A stretch of 64,000 nt of DNA from an uncultured Alphaproteobacteria bacterium (GCA_913041535.1 CAJWJK010000006.1:1-64000); one strand, 5' to 3'. Numbered from the stretch's first letter, positions 17,294 to 27,539 are shown. Numbers and translations are program-made. Notes: generated by a model from the sequence alone, not told the origin.

Positions 17294-18463
17294 TCATTTT
17301 TTGAAGTCACCTTTGTCTACAGGAATCAATTTAAGTCCATTTTTTCCGACCATGATGGACAACTGCCCAGACCTAAGGGCAATGGCATGTTCGCCAAATA
17401 GCGTGCGACGCCATCCTTTCAATGCTGGCGTGTCGACTTCCCCGTACATTGCTATTCGCTCTAACTCACGGGTGCTTGCTAACATTTTTTGGGACACATT
17501 TTGTTCAGATGAGCAAAGTTTGAGTAACACCTTCAGAAGTTCAACAATGGGAGCTGCAGACGCTGGTACACGTGGGTTTGATTCAATAATAGAAATTGAT
17601 TCGGACGTCTTGGTTATCCCAACTGCAACACAGGCGAGAAGCTCACTCCCGTCCTTGCTGAAGGCTAAGCGATGATTGAGGCTTCTTACCTTTTCTAATT
17701 CTTCTGGAGTCGCCGGAGCATGGGCAGCAATCTCAACCAACGCTTCATCGCGAATGATACGTTTGCGAGGGAGGTTACGGTTCTGCGCCTCTCTCTCACG
17801 CCAAGCGGCTATTTCTCTCAAGATAGCTAGAGTGCGAGGGTTTCTGGAACGCGCTTTTATTCGACGCCAGGCGTCATTGGGTTCCAGTCGGTAAAGGGAG
17901 GGGTTGCATATAGCTGTCATTTCTTCACTTACCCAACTGAGTCGCCCTGTTGTTTCTATGTTTTCTAAAAGTCTTTCATACACTGTGCAAAGATGGATTA
18001 CGTCATCAAGAGCGTAACGCAGTTGTCGTTCGGTTAAAGGACGTCGTATCCAATCTGTGAAACGAGACGCTTTATCTAAGTTCTCTCCTGCGAGACGTTT
18101 GACGAGAGTCTCATACGATGCAGCATCACCAAATCCACAAACCATTGCTGCTATTTGCGTGTCAAATACTGATATCGGTAGCGATCCACTCAAATGGAAG
18201 AAGATTTCAAGATCCTGACGAGCAGAGTGAAATACCTTAAGGATATTTGGGTTAACCATAACCTCTAGAAGTGGATCCAGAGAAAGGTTTTTAGCTAGTG
18301 GATCTATGGCTGCAGCTTCATCACGGTTTGCAATCTGTACTAAACAAAGACGTGGCCAATAAGTGTGTTCCCGAACAAACTCGGTGTCGACAGTAATGTA
18401 TTTGTGGCTACCCAAACGTTTACATAGCTGAGATAGCTCATCCGTTGTGGTGATGATTTGCAT
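17294..18463 (-). CDS. rnd: Ribonuclease D
   Basis: RNase D is a DEDDy 3'-5' exonuclease that trims tRNA precursors and other small RNAs. The catalytic domain (about 1-180) shows Exo I DTEFVREHTYWP, Exo II FHSARQDLEIF and Exo III YALDDVIHLCTVY, so all four acidic residues and the Tyr-containing third motif are present. One or two HRDC domains follow (DAWRRIKARSRNPRTLAIL region and beyond). The start used is ATG at 18463 (MQIITTTDEL), the usual N-terminus; a GTG at 18481 would add six residues, and neither has a clear ribosome-binding site. It is divergent from aspS, its usual neighbour. Confidence 0.93.
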   Translation of the reverse strand: MQIITTTDELSQLCKRLGSHKYITVDTEFVREHTYWPRLCLVQIANRDEAAAIDPLAKNLSLDPLLEVMVNPNILKVFHSARQDLEIFFHLSGSLPISVFDTQIAAMVCGFGDAASYETLVKRLAGENLDKASRFTDWIRRPLTERQLRYALDDVIHLCTVYERLLENIETTGRLSWVSEEMTAICNPSLYRLEPNDAWRRIKARSRNPRTLAILREIAAWREREAQNRNLPRKRIIRDEALVEIAAHAPATPEELEKVRSLNHRLAFSKDGSELLACVAVGITKTSESISIIESNPRVPASAAPIVELLKVLLKLCSSEQNVSQKMLASTRELERIAMYGEVDTPALKGWRRTLFGEHAIALRSGQLSIMVGKNGLKLIPVDKGDFKK

Positions 18464-18581
18464 GGAAAAGGAGCTATACACGATCTGAGTGATTAAGTCT
18501 TTAGAACATGTTACGAACTAAAGATAAATGCCGCAACGGATGCTTGACAGCGAGCGGCTTCCATGCGTTTTTCGGAATAAG

Positions 18582-20378
18582 ATGCATATATATCGTACAC
18601 ATAATTGCGGAGAGCTTCGAGAAAACCATGTTGGTGAGGTGGTTCGTCTGTCTGGATGGGTTCATCGTAAACGTGATCATGGCAACCTACTGTTTGTGGA
18701 TCTGCGGGATGATTTTGGACTAACTCAGTGTGTGATTGAGCCGAAAAACCCGATATTTGACCACGTTGACAGTATAGCGCCAGAAAGTGTTGTCACCGTG
18801 ACCGGTGAGGTCGTTCTACGTGACAAGGAAACTATTAATCCAAGCATCTCGACGGGTACCATTGAAATACGGATTGGCGAGTTCAAAGTTCTTTCAGAAG
18901 CGGAGGAGTTGCCGATTCCCGTGTTCGGTGACCAAGAGTATCCAGAAGAGTTGCGTCTTCGGCATCGGTTTCTGGATCTTCGTCGGGAGCGTCTGCATCA
19001 CAATATTAAGCTACGAGCAGCTATCATTGAGGATATTCGACAGCGTATGACAGAGCAGGGATTTACCGAATTACAGACCCCTATTCTCACCGCAAGTTCG
19101 CCAGAAGGAGCGCGCGATTATCTAGTGCCTAGTCGCGTTCATCCAGGAAAATTTTATGCTTTGCCACAAGCCCCGCAGCAATTCAAGCAGCTATACATGG
19201 TTGCTGGATTTGATCGTTATTTTCAAATAGCCCCTTGTTTTAGAGACGAGGACGCCCGAGCTGACCGATCGCCAGGCGAGTTTTATCAGCTGGATGTTGA
19301 AATGTCTTTCGTTGACCAAGAGGATGTTTTTAATGCTATTGAACCGGTAATGCACGGAGTCTTTCAAAAGTATAGTGATGGAAAAGAGGTCACTCCGGCA
19401 CCATTTCCACGCATAGCTTACGCGGATGCGATGTTACAGTTTGGGAGTGACAAACCAGATCTGCGGAATCCTCTTCGAATAACGGATGTCACCGACGCGT
19501 TTAGTGGGTCCTCCTTCAAGATATTTTCCAACGCTATAGAGGGTGGGGCGGTAGTTCGCGCGATTCCAGCGCCCGGAGCGGAGCAAAATCCACGTAGCTT
19601 TTTCGATAAGATGAACGAATGGGCTCGCGAGAATGGATGGCCCGGTCTTGGCTATATGGTTTTTACTAGTGGCGAAGCCAAGGGCCCCATTGGCCGAAAT
19701 TTGTCTAAGGAAAGAATTAGAATGATTCAGGAGATCACGTCGCTTGGGGATGGCGATGCTGTATTTTTTGCTTGTGACGAAGTTAAACGAGCTTCGGAAC
19801 TAGCCGGTGCTGCCCGAGATAGACTGGGTATTAATCTTAACCTTATCGATTCAGACTGTTTTCGATTTTGTTGGGTGATTGACTATCCAATGTTTGAATA
19901 TGATGAGGAAAAATGCCAAGTGGTATTCAGTCATAACCCCTTCTCTATGCCACAAGGGGGATTAGATGCGCTAAATAAGATGAATTCTACCGATATCCTT
20001 GGTTTTCAATACGACATTGTTTGCAATGGCATAGAGCTATCGTCTGGCGCTATAAGGAATCACCGTCCCGACATAATGTACAAGGCTTTTGAGTTAGCTG
20101 GTTATTCTAGAGCGGACGTTGACATGCGGTTTGGAGGTATGTTGCGAGCTCTAAAGTACGGGGCACCTCCACACGGTGGTATTGCACCTGGTATAGATAG
20201 GATTGTCATGCTCTTGGCGGGTGAGCCTAATATTCGTGAGGTGGTAGCATTTCCATTGAACCAGAGAGCTGAAGACTTGTTAATGAATGCTCCAGCGCCG
20301 GTCAGTAAAAGTCACTTGAGAGAGTTGCACCTAAGGCTTGTTGAAGCCTCAGATGGAGACAAGGAAACGAATAGCTAG
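18582..20378 (+). CDS. aspS: Aspartyl-tRNA synthetase
   Basis: AspRS charges tRNA-Asp, and in many alphaproteobacteria also tRNA-Asn for the transamidation route. The start is ATG at 18582 ([13 protein letters not shown]), the conserved N-terminus; an open frame 54 bases longer is unlikely to be used. The 598 residues contain the OB-fold anticodon domain (about 1-105), class II motif 1 (RFLDLRR), motif 2 ([19 protein letters not shown]), the bacterial GAD insertion (about 285-410) and motif 3 ([16 protein letters not shown]). No asnS or gatCAB is present in the window to decide between discriminating and non-discriminating types. Confidence 0.96.
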   Translation: MHIYRTHNCGELRENHVGEVVRLSGWVHRKRDHGNLLFVDLRDDFGLTQCVIEPKNPIFDHVDSIAPESVVTVTGEVVLRDKETINPSISTGTIEIRIGEFKVLSEAEELPIPVFGDQEYPEELRLRHRFLDLRRERLHHNIKLRAAIIEDIRQRMTEQGFTELQTPILTASSPEGARDYLVPSRVHPGKFYALPQAPQQFKQLYMVAGFDRYFQIAPCFRDEDARADRSPGEFYQLDVEMSFVDQEDVFNAIEPVMHGVFQKYSDGKEVTPAPFPRIAYADAMLQFGSDKPDLRNPLRITDVTDAFSGSSFKIFSNAIEGGAVVRAIPAPGAEQNPRSFFDKMNEWARENGWPGLGYMVFTSGEAKGPIGRNLSKERIRMIQEITSLGDGDAVFFACDEVKRASELAGAARDRLGINLNLIDSDCFRFCWVIDYPMFEYDEEKCQVVFSHNPFSMPQGGLDALNKMNSTDILGFQYDIVCNGIELSSGAIRNHRPDIMYKAFELAGYSRADVDMRFGGMLRALKYGAPPHGGIAPGIDRIVMLLAGEPNIREVVAFPLNQRAEDLLMNAPAPVSKSHLRELHLRLVEASDGDKETNS

Positions 20379-20402
20379 GCAACAATTATTAAGCTTTGAA
20401 TC

Positions 20403-23400
20403 TTAGCTACATCCGCTCGTACCGCCACATGTCTCACACTTTAAACATGTACCGTTGCGAACCAGTGTGAAGTTTCCGCACTCGCTACACGCATCACCTT
20501 CATAACCTTTCAGGCGTGCTTGTGCAGCTTGCCCATCACTAAAAACATTTGGAACGGCCTTAGGGAGTTGTCCTGCTGCTGTCGTTGACATCGTGGGCTC
20601 CGACAAACTATCCATATTATTTGAGAGAGAATCACTGCTGTGATGCGATTCCCCGCCTGCCAAAACATATAGATTGGACCGAACGTAGCCAGTTGACGCT
20701 GCAGCTGATGCGGCAAGTTCCTCGGTCATGTCGTCTGTTGACTCCACATCTCTTCCTCCGCCAACCGCGTCGAATCGCAGATCATCCGCTTCAACGTGCG
20801 CAAGATCATTGCGCCCCAAGTACGATATTGCAAGTTCCCTAAAAACATAATCAAGAAGGGAAGTGGACATCTTTATTGCATCATTGCCAGCCACCAGCCC
20901 TGACGGTTCGAATCGCGTAAAAGTGAAAGCTTCTACAAATTCTTCCAAAGGGACACCGTATTGTAAACCGATAGAGATTGCGATAGCGAAGTTGTTCATG
21001 AGACTTCTAAAGGCAGCACCTTCTTTGTGCATGTCTATAAATATTTCACCTAAACCACCATCGTCGTATTCGCCAGTTCTCAAGTATACCTTGTGGCCCC
21101 CAACCGTTGCTTTTTGCGTATAACCTTTGCGTCTTTCCGGCAGCCGTAGACGCGCGGTGCTACGAACGAGAGCCTCGTTGACTATCCGCTCCGCTACCAC
21201 CTGAGGGCGTGCCCCAGAGAAGATTTCATCTTCATCCGATTCGTCTTCGCCTAGTATAGTCGCTGAAAGAGGTTGCGATAATTTAGATCCATCACGATAG
21301 AGTGCATTCGCCTTCAAACCCAGTTGCCACGATAACATATACGAATCTAGACACTCTTCGACGCTTGCCCGATTAGGCATATTGATAGTTTTTGATATGG
21401 CGCCTGAAATAAAAGGCTGGGCAGCTGCCATCATCCGAATATGACTATTGGCGGTTAAGTAACGGCGGCCGTTCTTGCCGCAGGGAGAAGCGCAATCAAA
21501 CACTGGCAAGTGCTCCTCCTGTAGGTGTGGTGCGCCCTCCAATGTCATGGCCCCGCAACAGTGTGTGTTGGCTGCCGAAATTTCACTAACTGAAAACCCA
21601 AGTTCGGTTAGCATATCGAAAGAGGGTGTGTGCAAAGATTCAATGTCTAGACCCAACACCTCGGTACAAAACTCTTCCCCTAGCGTCCACTTGTTGAACG
21701 CAAACTTTATGTCGAAGGCAGATTCTAGTGCCTGCTCAAGAGACTCTAGAACGTTTCGCGTAAAGCCTTTAGCAGAAAGTGTATGATGATTGATGTGTGG
21801 AGCATCACGGAGACTGCCAACGCCGGTGGCATAACGCGAAATTTCAGTAATTTGCTCCTTATTATATCCAAGTCTCGAGAGAGCCTCCGGCACCGTTTGA
21901 TTGATGATCTTAAAATAACCACCACCAGCAAGCTTTTTGAATTTTACTAGAGCAAAATCAGGTTCAATGCCCGTAGTATCGCAGTCCATCACTAACCCAA
22001 TAGTACCTGTTGGAGCTATGACGGTGGTTTGCGCGTTCCGATAACCATGTGCGTCACCTAGTGATACCGCCCTGTCCCATGCAGCTGATGCTGCCGTTGT
22101 TAACGCAGGGTATGGACAATGTTTAATATCTAAGGGCAGCGGTTTAATACTAAGTCCTTCATATCCTGTGTCAGCACCGTTGGCAGCGCGTGCATGATTA
22201 CGCATAACCCGAAGCATGTGGTTACGATTATCTGCAAAGCAGGGGAAAGCGCCTAGCTCTTTTGCCATTTCAGCGGAAACCGCATATGAAGTGCCTGTCA
22301 TCAATGCAGTTATTGCTGCACACAGTGCTCTTCCTTCTGGGCTGTCATAAGGGATGCCCATGCCCATAAGCAACCCACCAATGTTCGCATAACCGAGACC
22401 AAGTGTTCGGTAGTGATAGGAGAGTTCTGCTATCCGAGCTGATGGGAACTGTGCCATAAGAACAGAGATTTCTAGTGTTATGGTCCAAAGACGCACAGCA
22501 TGAGTGAACTGTTCAGCGTCAAAACTCCCGTCGGGCGCTTGGAAACCTTTTAGGTTAAGTGATGCAAGATTGCAGGCCGTGTCATCCAGAAACATATATT
22601 CCGAACAAGGGTTGGAAGCGTGAATTTGACCACCTTCGGGACACGTATGCCATTCGTTTATAGTGGTATGATACTGGAGGCCAGGATCAGCTGACGCCCA
22701 TGCTGCGTAGCCAATTCGTTCCCAAAGTTCACGCGCTGGCAAAACTTTTGATACATTGCCTGAAGTGCGTTCGGTTAAGGACCATTTCTCATCCGACTCG
22801 ACTGCCTCAAGAAATTCATTAGTTACGCGGACAGAATTATTTGAGTTCTGGCCCGAGACAGTTGAATAGGCATCACCATCCCAATCAGTGTCGTAGGTAT
22901 CAACCTCTAGTGTTTTGAATCCTTGCTCAGCAAATTGAATGGCTCGGCGGATATATCCTTCTGGAATGAATACAGTTTTAGCCTCTTTGATCGCCTTCTT
23001 CAGAGTAGGGTTATCGCTGGGGGTAAAACGTCCGGAACCCTGCATGGCGTGGCATGCGCTGATTATTGCGTTAAGGTGCCGCTCCGCAAGTTTTGACCCC
23101 GTTACTAAAGCAGCGACTTTTTGTTCTTCGGTTACTTTCCAGTCAACAAATGATTCTATGTCTGGGTGATCGACATCAACGATTACCATTTTAGCAGCGC
23201 GACGGGTGGTTCCCCCTGATTTAATTGCACCAGCTGCTCGGTCGCCTATTCTCAAAAAGCTCATCAATCCCGAAGACTTTCCTCCGCCGGTCAGTGCCTC
23301 ATCGTGTGCGCGTAGGGAGGAAAAATTGGTTCCCGTACCTGAACCATACTTAAAGAGTCGTGCTTCCCGCACCCACAAGTCCATAATTCCACCGTCGTTA

Positions 23401-24026
23401 ACGAGGTCATCGTTAATACTTTGGATGAAACACGCGTGGGGTTGTGGATGCTCATATGCGCTTTTGGCTCTAACTAACTCACCAGTGCAGTAATCGACGT
23501 AATGATGACCTTGTGCTGGACCATCAATACCATAAGCCCAATACAACCCGGTATTGAACCATTGTGGCGAGTTGGGTGCCCCTAATTGGCGTGCCAGCAT
23601 GTAACGCATTTCATCAAAATAAGCCCGTGCATCCTGCTCTGAATCAAAGTAACCGCCTTTCCATCCCCAATAGGTCCATGTTCCTGACAACCTATCGAAA
23701 ACTTGCGTCGCTGATGTTTCGCTTTGGTCACGCTCTGAAACAGATAATTTTTCTAAAGCCGCTGTGTCAGGAACATGTTTCCACAGCCATTCCGGCACAT
23801 CACTCTCTGCTACTGCTTTAAGGCGGGTTGGCACGCCCGCTTTTCGGAAATATTTCTGGGCGATTATATCACACGCTACTTGTGACCAATCCTCTGGGAC
23901 TTCAATGTTTTTCATTTCAAAGATCAGCGAGCCATCGGGATTCCGAATTTCACTAGTTGTCGTTCGAAATGATAGGCTGGCGTATGCAGATTGGCCTTCT
24001 TTGGTGTATACACGTTCAATTCGCAT
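20403..24026 (-). CDS. nrdJ: Adenosylcobalamin-dependent ribonucleotide reductase (class II)
   Basis: NrdJ makes deoxyribonucleotides using coenzyme B12 to generate the thiyl radical, independent of oxygen. The 1207-residue protein is the normal alphaproteobacterial length. Landmarks are [17 protein letters not shown] near the N-terminus, [52 protein letters not shown] and a C-terminal zinc-ribbon-like end with [14 protein letters not shown] and a final cysteine, the region that re-reduces the active site. The ATG follows AAGGGGGG. Two NrdR-like boxes lie 105-151 bases upstream, so repression by NrdR is likely. No class I nrdAB is seen in the window. Confidence 0.96.
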   Translation of the reverse strand: MRIERVYTKEGQSAYASLSFRTTTSEIRNPDGSLIFEMKNIEVPEDWSQVACDIIAQKYFRKAGVPTRLKAVAESDVPEWLWKHVPDTAALEKLSVSERDQSETSATQVFDRLSGTWTYWGWKGGYFDSEQDARAYFDEMRYMLARQLGAPNSPQWFNTGLYWAYGIDGPAQGHHYVDYCTGELVRAKSAYEHPQPHACFIQSINDDLVNDGGIMDLWVREARLFKYGSGTGTNFSSLRAHDEALTGGGKSSGLMSFLRIGDRAAGAIKSGGTTRRAAKMVIVDVDHPDIESFVDWKVTEEQKVAALVTGSKLAERHLNAIISACHAMQGSGRFTPSDNPTLKKAIKEAKTVFIPEGYIRRAIQFAEQGFKTLEVDTYDTDWDGDAYSTVSGQNSNNSVRVTNEFLEAVESDEKWSLTERTSGNVSKVLPARELWERIGYAAWASADPGLQYHTTINEWHTCPEGGQIHASNPCSEYMFLDDTACNLASLNLKGFQAPDGSFDAEQFTHAVRLWTITLEISVLMAQFPSARIAELSYHYRTLGLGYANIGGLLMGMGIPYDSPEGRALCAAITALMTGTSYAVSAEMAKELGAFPCFADNRNHMLRVMRNHARAANGADTGYEGLSIKPLPLDIKHCPYPALTTAASAAWDRAVSLGDAHGYRNAQTTVIAPTGTIGLVMDCDTTGIEPDFALVKFKKLAGGGYFKIINQTVPEALSRLGYNKEQITEISRYATGVGSLRDAPHINHHTLSAKGFTRNVLESLEQALESAFDIKFAFNKWTLGEEFCTEVLGLDIESLHTPSFDMLTELGFSVSEISAANTHCCGAMTLEGAPHLQEEHLPVFDCASPCGKNGRRYLTANSHIRMMAAAQPFISGAISKTINMPNRASVEECLDSYMLSWQLGLKANALYRDGSKLSQPLSATILGEDESDEDEIFSGARPQVVAERIVNEALVRSTARLRLPERRKGYTQKATVGGHKVYLRTGEYDDGGLGEIFIDMHKEGAAFRSLMNNFAIAISIGLQYGVPLEEFVEAFTFTRFEPSGLVAGNDAIKMSTSLLDYVFRELAISYLGRNDLAHVEADDLRFDAVGGGRDVESTDDMTEELAASAAASTGYVRSNLYVLAGGESHHSSDSLSNNMDSLSEPTMSTTAAGQLPKAVPNVFSDGQAAQARLKGYEGDACSECGNFTLVRNGTCLKCETCGGTSGCS

Positions 24027-24104
24027 GTGGCCCCCTTATATCAGGAACAATCTTGGCTGAAACGCCAGTAATCTAAGGTTCAGGTTAACGACCAAAGGGC
24101 GCAC

Positions 24105-24133
24105 AACATATTCAAAGTCTGCGCCACACGCAA
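24105..24133 (-). promoter_or_regulatory. Candidate nrdJ promoter
   Basis: On the minus strand a TTGCGT -35 (24133-24128) and a TATGTT -10 (24110-24105) are separated by exactly 17 bases, giving an initiation point near 24098 and a leader of roughly 70 bases to the nrdJ ATG. The -35 overlaps the nearer NrdR-like box. The match to consensus is moderate. Confidence 0.4.
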
Positions 24134-24146
24134 CGATATTTTGTGG
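24131..24146. promoter_or_regulatory. NrdR-like box 1 upstream of nrdJ
   Basis: The sixteen bases CAACGATATTTTGTGG match the known NrdR box consensus acaCwAtATaTwGtgt at most core positions (C, ATAT, T-T-G-T-G). NrdR is the zinc/ATP-cone repressor of ribonucleotide reductase genes. The box overlaps the predicted nrdJ -35 element, a position suited to repression. Confidence 0.65.
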
Positions 24147-24161
24147 TAAAATGTAAAATAT

Positions 24162-24177
24162 ATACAATATGTTGTTT
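24162..24177. promoter_or_regulatory. NrdR-like box 2 upstream of nrdJ
   Basis: The sixteen bases ATACAATATGTTGTTT carry the near-palindromic core ACAATATGTTGT, again fitting the NrdR consensus. The box starts exactly 31 bases from box 1, about three helical turns, the spacing usual for paired NrdR boxes. A T-run following it is not preceded by a hairpin. Confidence 0.65.
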
Positions 24178-24302
24178 TTTTTGTTATTTTTCGCGGGTTG
24201 GGGGATTTTCCCATGCGGGCTCAATTTGAGGATCTGGACGAGCAGGTGGGGCGGTGGCATAGTCGTGTGTTATCAATGGCCTTTTAAGGATTTGTAATTA
24301 TT

Positions 24303-24680
24303 ATGGGTCTAGCTCGCAGTCTATTTACTTGGTGGGACGAGCCAACGTTGGCCGTGCGCTTGCTAACAAGGCTAAGGGGGGAGTGTGTTGGCTCAGATGA
24401 TTGGGGCAATAGATACTTCGTTGAACGTAAGGGTACTCGGAGATGGGTCTTATATAAAGGTCAGGTGGAAGCCTCAAAGATACCACCAGAATGGAATGCC
24501 TGGCTTCAGCGAACTACAGACTTGCTTCCAGTATCTACGGAGGTGCGACATTCGTGGCAGAGAAAGCATGTTGCAAATGCGACAGGCACGCCTGAGGCAT
24601 ATCGACCCCCAGGAACTTTGACTGAGAACAGCAGTGCGGAGCCCGCACCAGCTAAATACAAGCCTTGGCAACCAGAGTAG
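24303..24680 (+). CDS. NADH:ubiquinone oxidoreductase accessory subunit, NDUFA12 / 17.2 kDa type
   Basis: This is the bacterial homologue of mitochondrial complex I subunit NDUFA12 (B17.2), found in alphaproteobacteria as an accessory subunit on the peripheral arm. The 125-residue protein shows SLFTWWDEPT near the N-terminus, DDWGNRYFVERKGTRRWVLY (about 32-51), IPPEWNAWL (about 60-68) and the C-terminal ATGTPEAYRPPGTL, all family hallmarks. The last 20 residues are a Pro/Ala-rich tail. AAGGA sits upstream of the ATG. It heads the conserved NDUFA12-mlaD-DUF2155 set. The nuo operon itself is not in the window. Confidence 0.92.
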   Translation: MGLARSLFTWWDEPTLAVRLLTRLRGECVGSDDWGNRYFVERKGTRRWVLYKGQVEASKIPPEWNAWLQRTTDLLPVSTEVRHSWQRKHVANATGTPEAYRPPGTLTENSSAEPAPAKYKPWQPE

Positions 24681-24742
24681 GGGTGTTTCGTGTTAATTCT
24701 GAATATTTGTGTTCCTTCATTACTATATGAAAAGAATTTTCG

Positions 24743-25204
24743 ATGAGCGGCAATCTCATTGAGACTTTGGTTGGGGCCTTTGTGGTCATTGTTGCAATAG
24801 CGTTTGTGATATTTGCTGTATCGCAAACAGACGTGGGTGCAGTCCAGGGTTATCAAGTGACAGCAAAATTTGACAGAATTGACGGCCTAAACGTAGGAGC
24901 TGATGTGCGAGTTAGCGGTATTAAAGTAGGAACGGTCGTAACGCATGTCCTAGATACTGATACCTACTTTGCTGTAGTTGAAATGAGCATCAGTCCTGAG
25001 GTGAAGCTACCTATTGATTCATCGGCTGCCATAATCAGTGACGGGCTATTGGGCGGTAAATTTATGGCTATCACGCCTGGCGCGGAAAGTGAAATGTTGC
25101 CTCCTGGCGGGGAAATCCTTTATACACAAGCCTCTATAAGTTTAGAGCAAATGATCGGTAAATTTGTTTTTGGTACAGGTGATTCTGAAACTGCCGAGCA
25201 ATGA
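24743..25204 (+). CDS. mlaD: Outer-membrane lipid asymmetry protein MlaD
   Basis: MlaD is the MCE-domain, membrane-anchored periplasmic component of the MlaFEDB phospholipid transporter. The 153-residue protein has one N-terminal membrane anchor (about 8-27, LVGAFVVIVAIAFVIFAV) followed by a single MCE domain (about 38-117) with DGLNVGADVRVSGIKVG and the conserved DGLLGGKFMAITPG. The ATPase and permease genes (mlaF, mlaE) are at 47328-48874, over 20 kb away, so the transporter genes are split. The stop overlaps the DUF2155 start by four bases. Confidence 0.93.
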   Translation: MSGNLIETLVGAFVVIVAIAFVIFAVSQTDVGAVQGYQVTAKFDRIDGLNVGADVRVSGIKVGTVVTHVLDTDTYFAVVEMSISPEVKLPIDSSAAIISDGLLGGKFMAITPGAESEMLPPGGEILYTQASISLEQMIGKFVFGTGDSETAEQ

Positions 25205-25602
25205 ACATTAGGGCCCTGAGCCTCTTCTTGTTTGTTGGTATGGGTTTATTCCACCCTAATCCGGTGGTTGGTGAGGCAGTGGCAATCCTTCGTGGCCTTG
25301 ATAAAGTCACAGCTAGAATTTCGTTAATTGAGGCACCGGTTCAAGAAGTTGTCAGTTTTGGAACACTGGCAATTACTGTCTTTACTTGCGTAAAAAGTCC
25401 TCCGGAGGAACTGCCTGAGGTGGCAGTATTCTTAAGTATTTCTGATACGCAGAATCAAGGCTTAAATGATCAAAAGTTTTTAGGGTGGATGTTTGCGTCA
25501 AGTCCTGCCCTTAACGCCCTTGAGCATCCAGTCTATGATGTATGGGCTATTGATTGTAAAATTGCAGATCCAGATACATTGGTTGCCATCGAAGAAAAAT
25601 AA
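25201..25602 (+). CDS. DUF2155 family exported protein
   Basis: This is a 133-residue protein of the DUF2155 family, which has no established function but lies beside mlaD and the NDUFA12 gene in many alphaproteobacteria. Residues 1-24 form a signal peptide. The body contains ISLIEAPVQEVVSFGTLAI, a cysteine (VFTCVKS), FLGWMFASSPALNALEHPVYDVW and a second cysteine (IDCKI), so a periplasmic disulfide is possible. The start overlaps the mlaD stop (ATGA). Its last 70 bases overlap the 3' end of the convergent aat gene. Linkage suggests, but does not prove, a role with Mla or complex I. Confidence 0.85.
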   Translation: MNIRALSLFLFVGMGLFHPNPVVGEAVAILRGLDKVTARISLIEAPVQEVVSFGTLAITVFTCVKSPPEELPEVAVFLSISDTQNQGLNDQKFLGWMFASSPALNALEHPVYDVWAIDCKIADPDTLVAIEEK

Positions 25603-26183
25603 GCATTACTGGCTAGCGCAGTACTTAAAGCAGCATGGTAAGCGTCACGGCTTATTTCAATTGCTCCAAACTGTGCTAAATGTTGAGAGCGAAACTGTAT
25701 ATCAAGCAACTGGTATCCCGCAGCTCGTATATGTGCAACGAGGTGTACCAAAGACACCTTGCTAGCGTCGGCCATATGACTGAACATGCTCTCTCCAAAA
25801 AAAGCTGCGCCGAGCGAGACGCCATAAAGACCGCCAACAAGCTGTCCTTGGTGCCAACATTCGACGCTATGGGCAAGTCCCATTTTATGGAGCTCCCCAT
25901 ACGCAGATATAATCTGATCGTTAATCCAAGTGCTTCTGCGCTTTAGCCTCGGAGCGGAACACGCACGCACCACCTCATTGAATACCGAGTTGGATTGCAC
26001 CACGTAACGCTCAGTCTTTATCACCCTGCGAAGTCTTCGTGGCACATGGATAGAATTTAGTGGCAATACGCCACGCATTTCTGGATCAAACCAGTTTAGT
26101 TCGTGACTAAATCTGCCTTCGCTCATTGGGAAAAGGCCCTGAGAGTATGCCCAAATAAGCAATCCAGGTGTTAGATTCGTCAT
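25533..26183 (-). CDS. aat: Leucyl/phenylalanyl-tRNA-protein transferase
   Basis: Aat adds Leu or Phe from aminoacyl-tRNA to proteins with N-terminal Arg or Lys, marking them for ClpS-ClpAP. The 216-residue protein starts at the ATG at 26183 (MTNLTPGLLIWAYSQGLFPM), which overlaps the accC stop (ATGA); a longer frame upstream is not needed. Family motifs are FPMSEG, WFDPEMRGVLP, STWINDQIISAYGELH, GLAHSVECW, LVGGLYGVSLGAAFFGESMF and the C-terminal LDIQF. The C-terminal 30 residues extend past the motif region, and their codons overlap the DUF2155 gene on the other strand. Confidence 0.94.
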   Translation of the reverse strand: MTNLTPGLLIWAYSQGLFPMSEGRFSHELNWFDPEMRGVLPLNSIHVPRRLRRVIKTERYVVQSNSVFNEVVRACSAPRLKRRSTWINDQIISAYGELHKMGLAHSVECWHQGQLVGGLYGVSLGAAFFGESMFSHMADASKVSLVHLVAHIRAAGYQLLDIQFRSQHLAQFGAIEISRDAYHAALSTALASNAYFSSMATNVSGSAILQSIAHTS

Positions 26184-27526
26184 TCGTAGTGCGTAGCAAT
26201 AAAGGATTCTAGCCAATTGATATCGTAAAGACCATCGTTGAAGTCCGAAGTTTTCAATAAATCCAAGTGCAGAGGAATCGTGGTTTCGATTCCATCAATC
26301 ACGTACTCCTCTAGTGCACGTTGCATCCTTTTGATGCATTCCGCACGAGTATTCCCATATGCTACCAGCTTAGATATCATGCTATCGTAGTTGGGCGGCA
26401 CTCGATATCCCGAATATAGCGCAGAATCAACACGTATCCCGGGACCACCTGGTGCATGGTAGTCTGAGACCGCACCCGGCGAGGGCATTAGTGTCCTGTG
26501 ATCCTCTGCATTTATTCTGCATTCTATGGCGTGCCCGGAAACGTGAATTGAGTCTTGCGTATAACCCAGCTCTTCTCCTGCTGAGAGTCGGATTTGCTCG
26601 CGAACAAGATCTGTTCCCGTAATCATTTCGGTTATTGGGTGTTCCACTTGTAGACGGGTATTCATTTCAATAAAGTAAAACTCTCCATCTTCGAAGAGAA
26701 ATTCGATTGTTCCGAGGCTTGAATATTTGAGCGAGCGCATAGCGGCGACTACCCGTTGACCAATTGTTTCTCGTTCGCTAGCGCTAAGGATGGGTGAGGG
26801 CGCTTCTTCGACAAGTTTTTGGTGTCTGCGCTGCAGGGAGCAGTCGCGCTCTCCAAAATGAACTGTATTGCCGTACTTATCGGCAAGAATTTGCACCTCA
26901 ATGTGACGTGGGCCCTGTAAATAGCGTTCTATATATAGTGAACCATCCCCGAAAGCATTTTCGGCCTCCGACCGTGCTGCATGATATTGAGCAGCCATAT
27001 CTTGGGGCGTTTCGACTACTTTCATGCCACGACCACCTCCTCCAGCGGCAGCTTTTATCAATACCGGATATCCAATCTCCATAGCAGAAGATTCTGCTGC
27101 TGCTACATTCTGTAGGACATGTTCTTGCCCTGGAACGACCTGAATCCCCAAATTTTGCATTGCTTCTTTCGCAGCAATCTTGTTGCCCATTAGGGATATG
27201 TGCTCGGACGTTGGCCCAATAAACACCCTGTCATGCTCTTCAACCATTGCAGCAAAGCGAGCATTCTCAGACAAAAACCCGTAACCAGGGTGGATTGCAT
27301 CACTATCTGTGACTTCCGCAGCAGAGAGTATTGCAGCCACATTTAGATAACTTTGAGACGCATTCGGAGGTCCAATACAGACGGCTTCATCGGCCAATCG
27401 CACATGCATTGCATCCGCATCTGCTGTTGAATGCACCGCAACAGTTCTAATACCCATCTCTCGGCAGGCTCGATGTATGCGTAATGCAATTTCGCCTCTG
27501 TTAGCAATTAGTATCTTATCAAACAT
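26180..27526 (-). CDS. accC: Acetyl-CoA carboxylase, biotin carboxylase subunit
   Basis: AccC carboxylates biotin on AccB using bicarbonate and ATP, the first half of malonyl-CoA formation. The protein has 448 residues from the ATG at 27526 (MFDKILIANRGEIALR), close to the 449 of E. coli AccC; a TTG farther upstream lies inside accB. The ATP-grasp fold is complete: GYGFLSENARFA, KAAAGGGGRGMKVV, the EYLQGPRHIEVQ segment (here starting ERY), FIEMNTRLQVEHPITEM and the C-terminal biotin carboxylase domain. It lies in an aroQ-accB-accC-aat transcription unit. Confidence 0.96.
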   Translation of the reverse strand: MFDKILIANRGEIALRIHRACREMGIRTVAVHSTADADAMHVRLADEAVCIGPPNASQSYLNVAAILSAAEVTDSDAIHPGYGFLSENARFAAMVEEHDRVFIGPTSEHISLMGNKIAAKEAMQNLGIQVVPGQEHVLQNVAAAESSAMEIGYPVLIKAAAGGGGRGMKVVETPQDMAAQYHAARSEAENAFGDGSLYIERYLQGPRHIEVQILADKYGNTVHFGERDCSLQRRHQKLVEEAPSPILSASERETIGQRVVAAMRSLKYSSLGTIEFLFEDGEFYFIEMNTRLQVEHPITEMITGTDLVREQIRLSAGEELGYTQDSIHVSGHAIECRINAEDHRTLMPSPGAVSDYHAPGGPGIRVDSALYSGYRVPPNYDSMISKLVAYGNTRAECIKRMQRALEEYVIDGIETTIPLHLDLLKTSDFNDGLYDINWLESFIATHYE

Positions 27527-27539
27527 TTGTATTCCGCAT

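Noticed and set aside
20870-20920. tRNA-like T-loop sequence GGTTCGAATCG
   Set aside because: It is inside the nrdJ coding region and no acceptor or anticodon stems can be built around it.
24171-24200. T-run after the second NrdR-like box as a terminator
   Set aside because: No hairpin immediately precedes the T-run on the plus strand, and it lies in a divergent promoter region.
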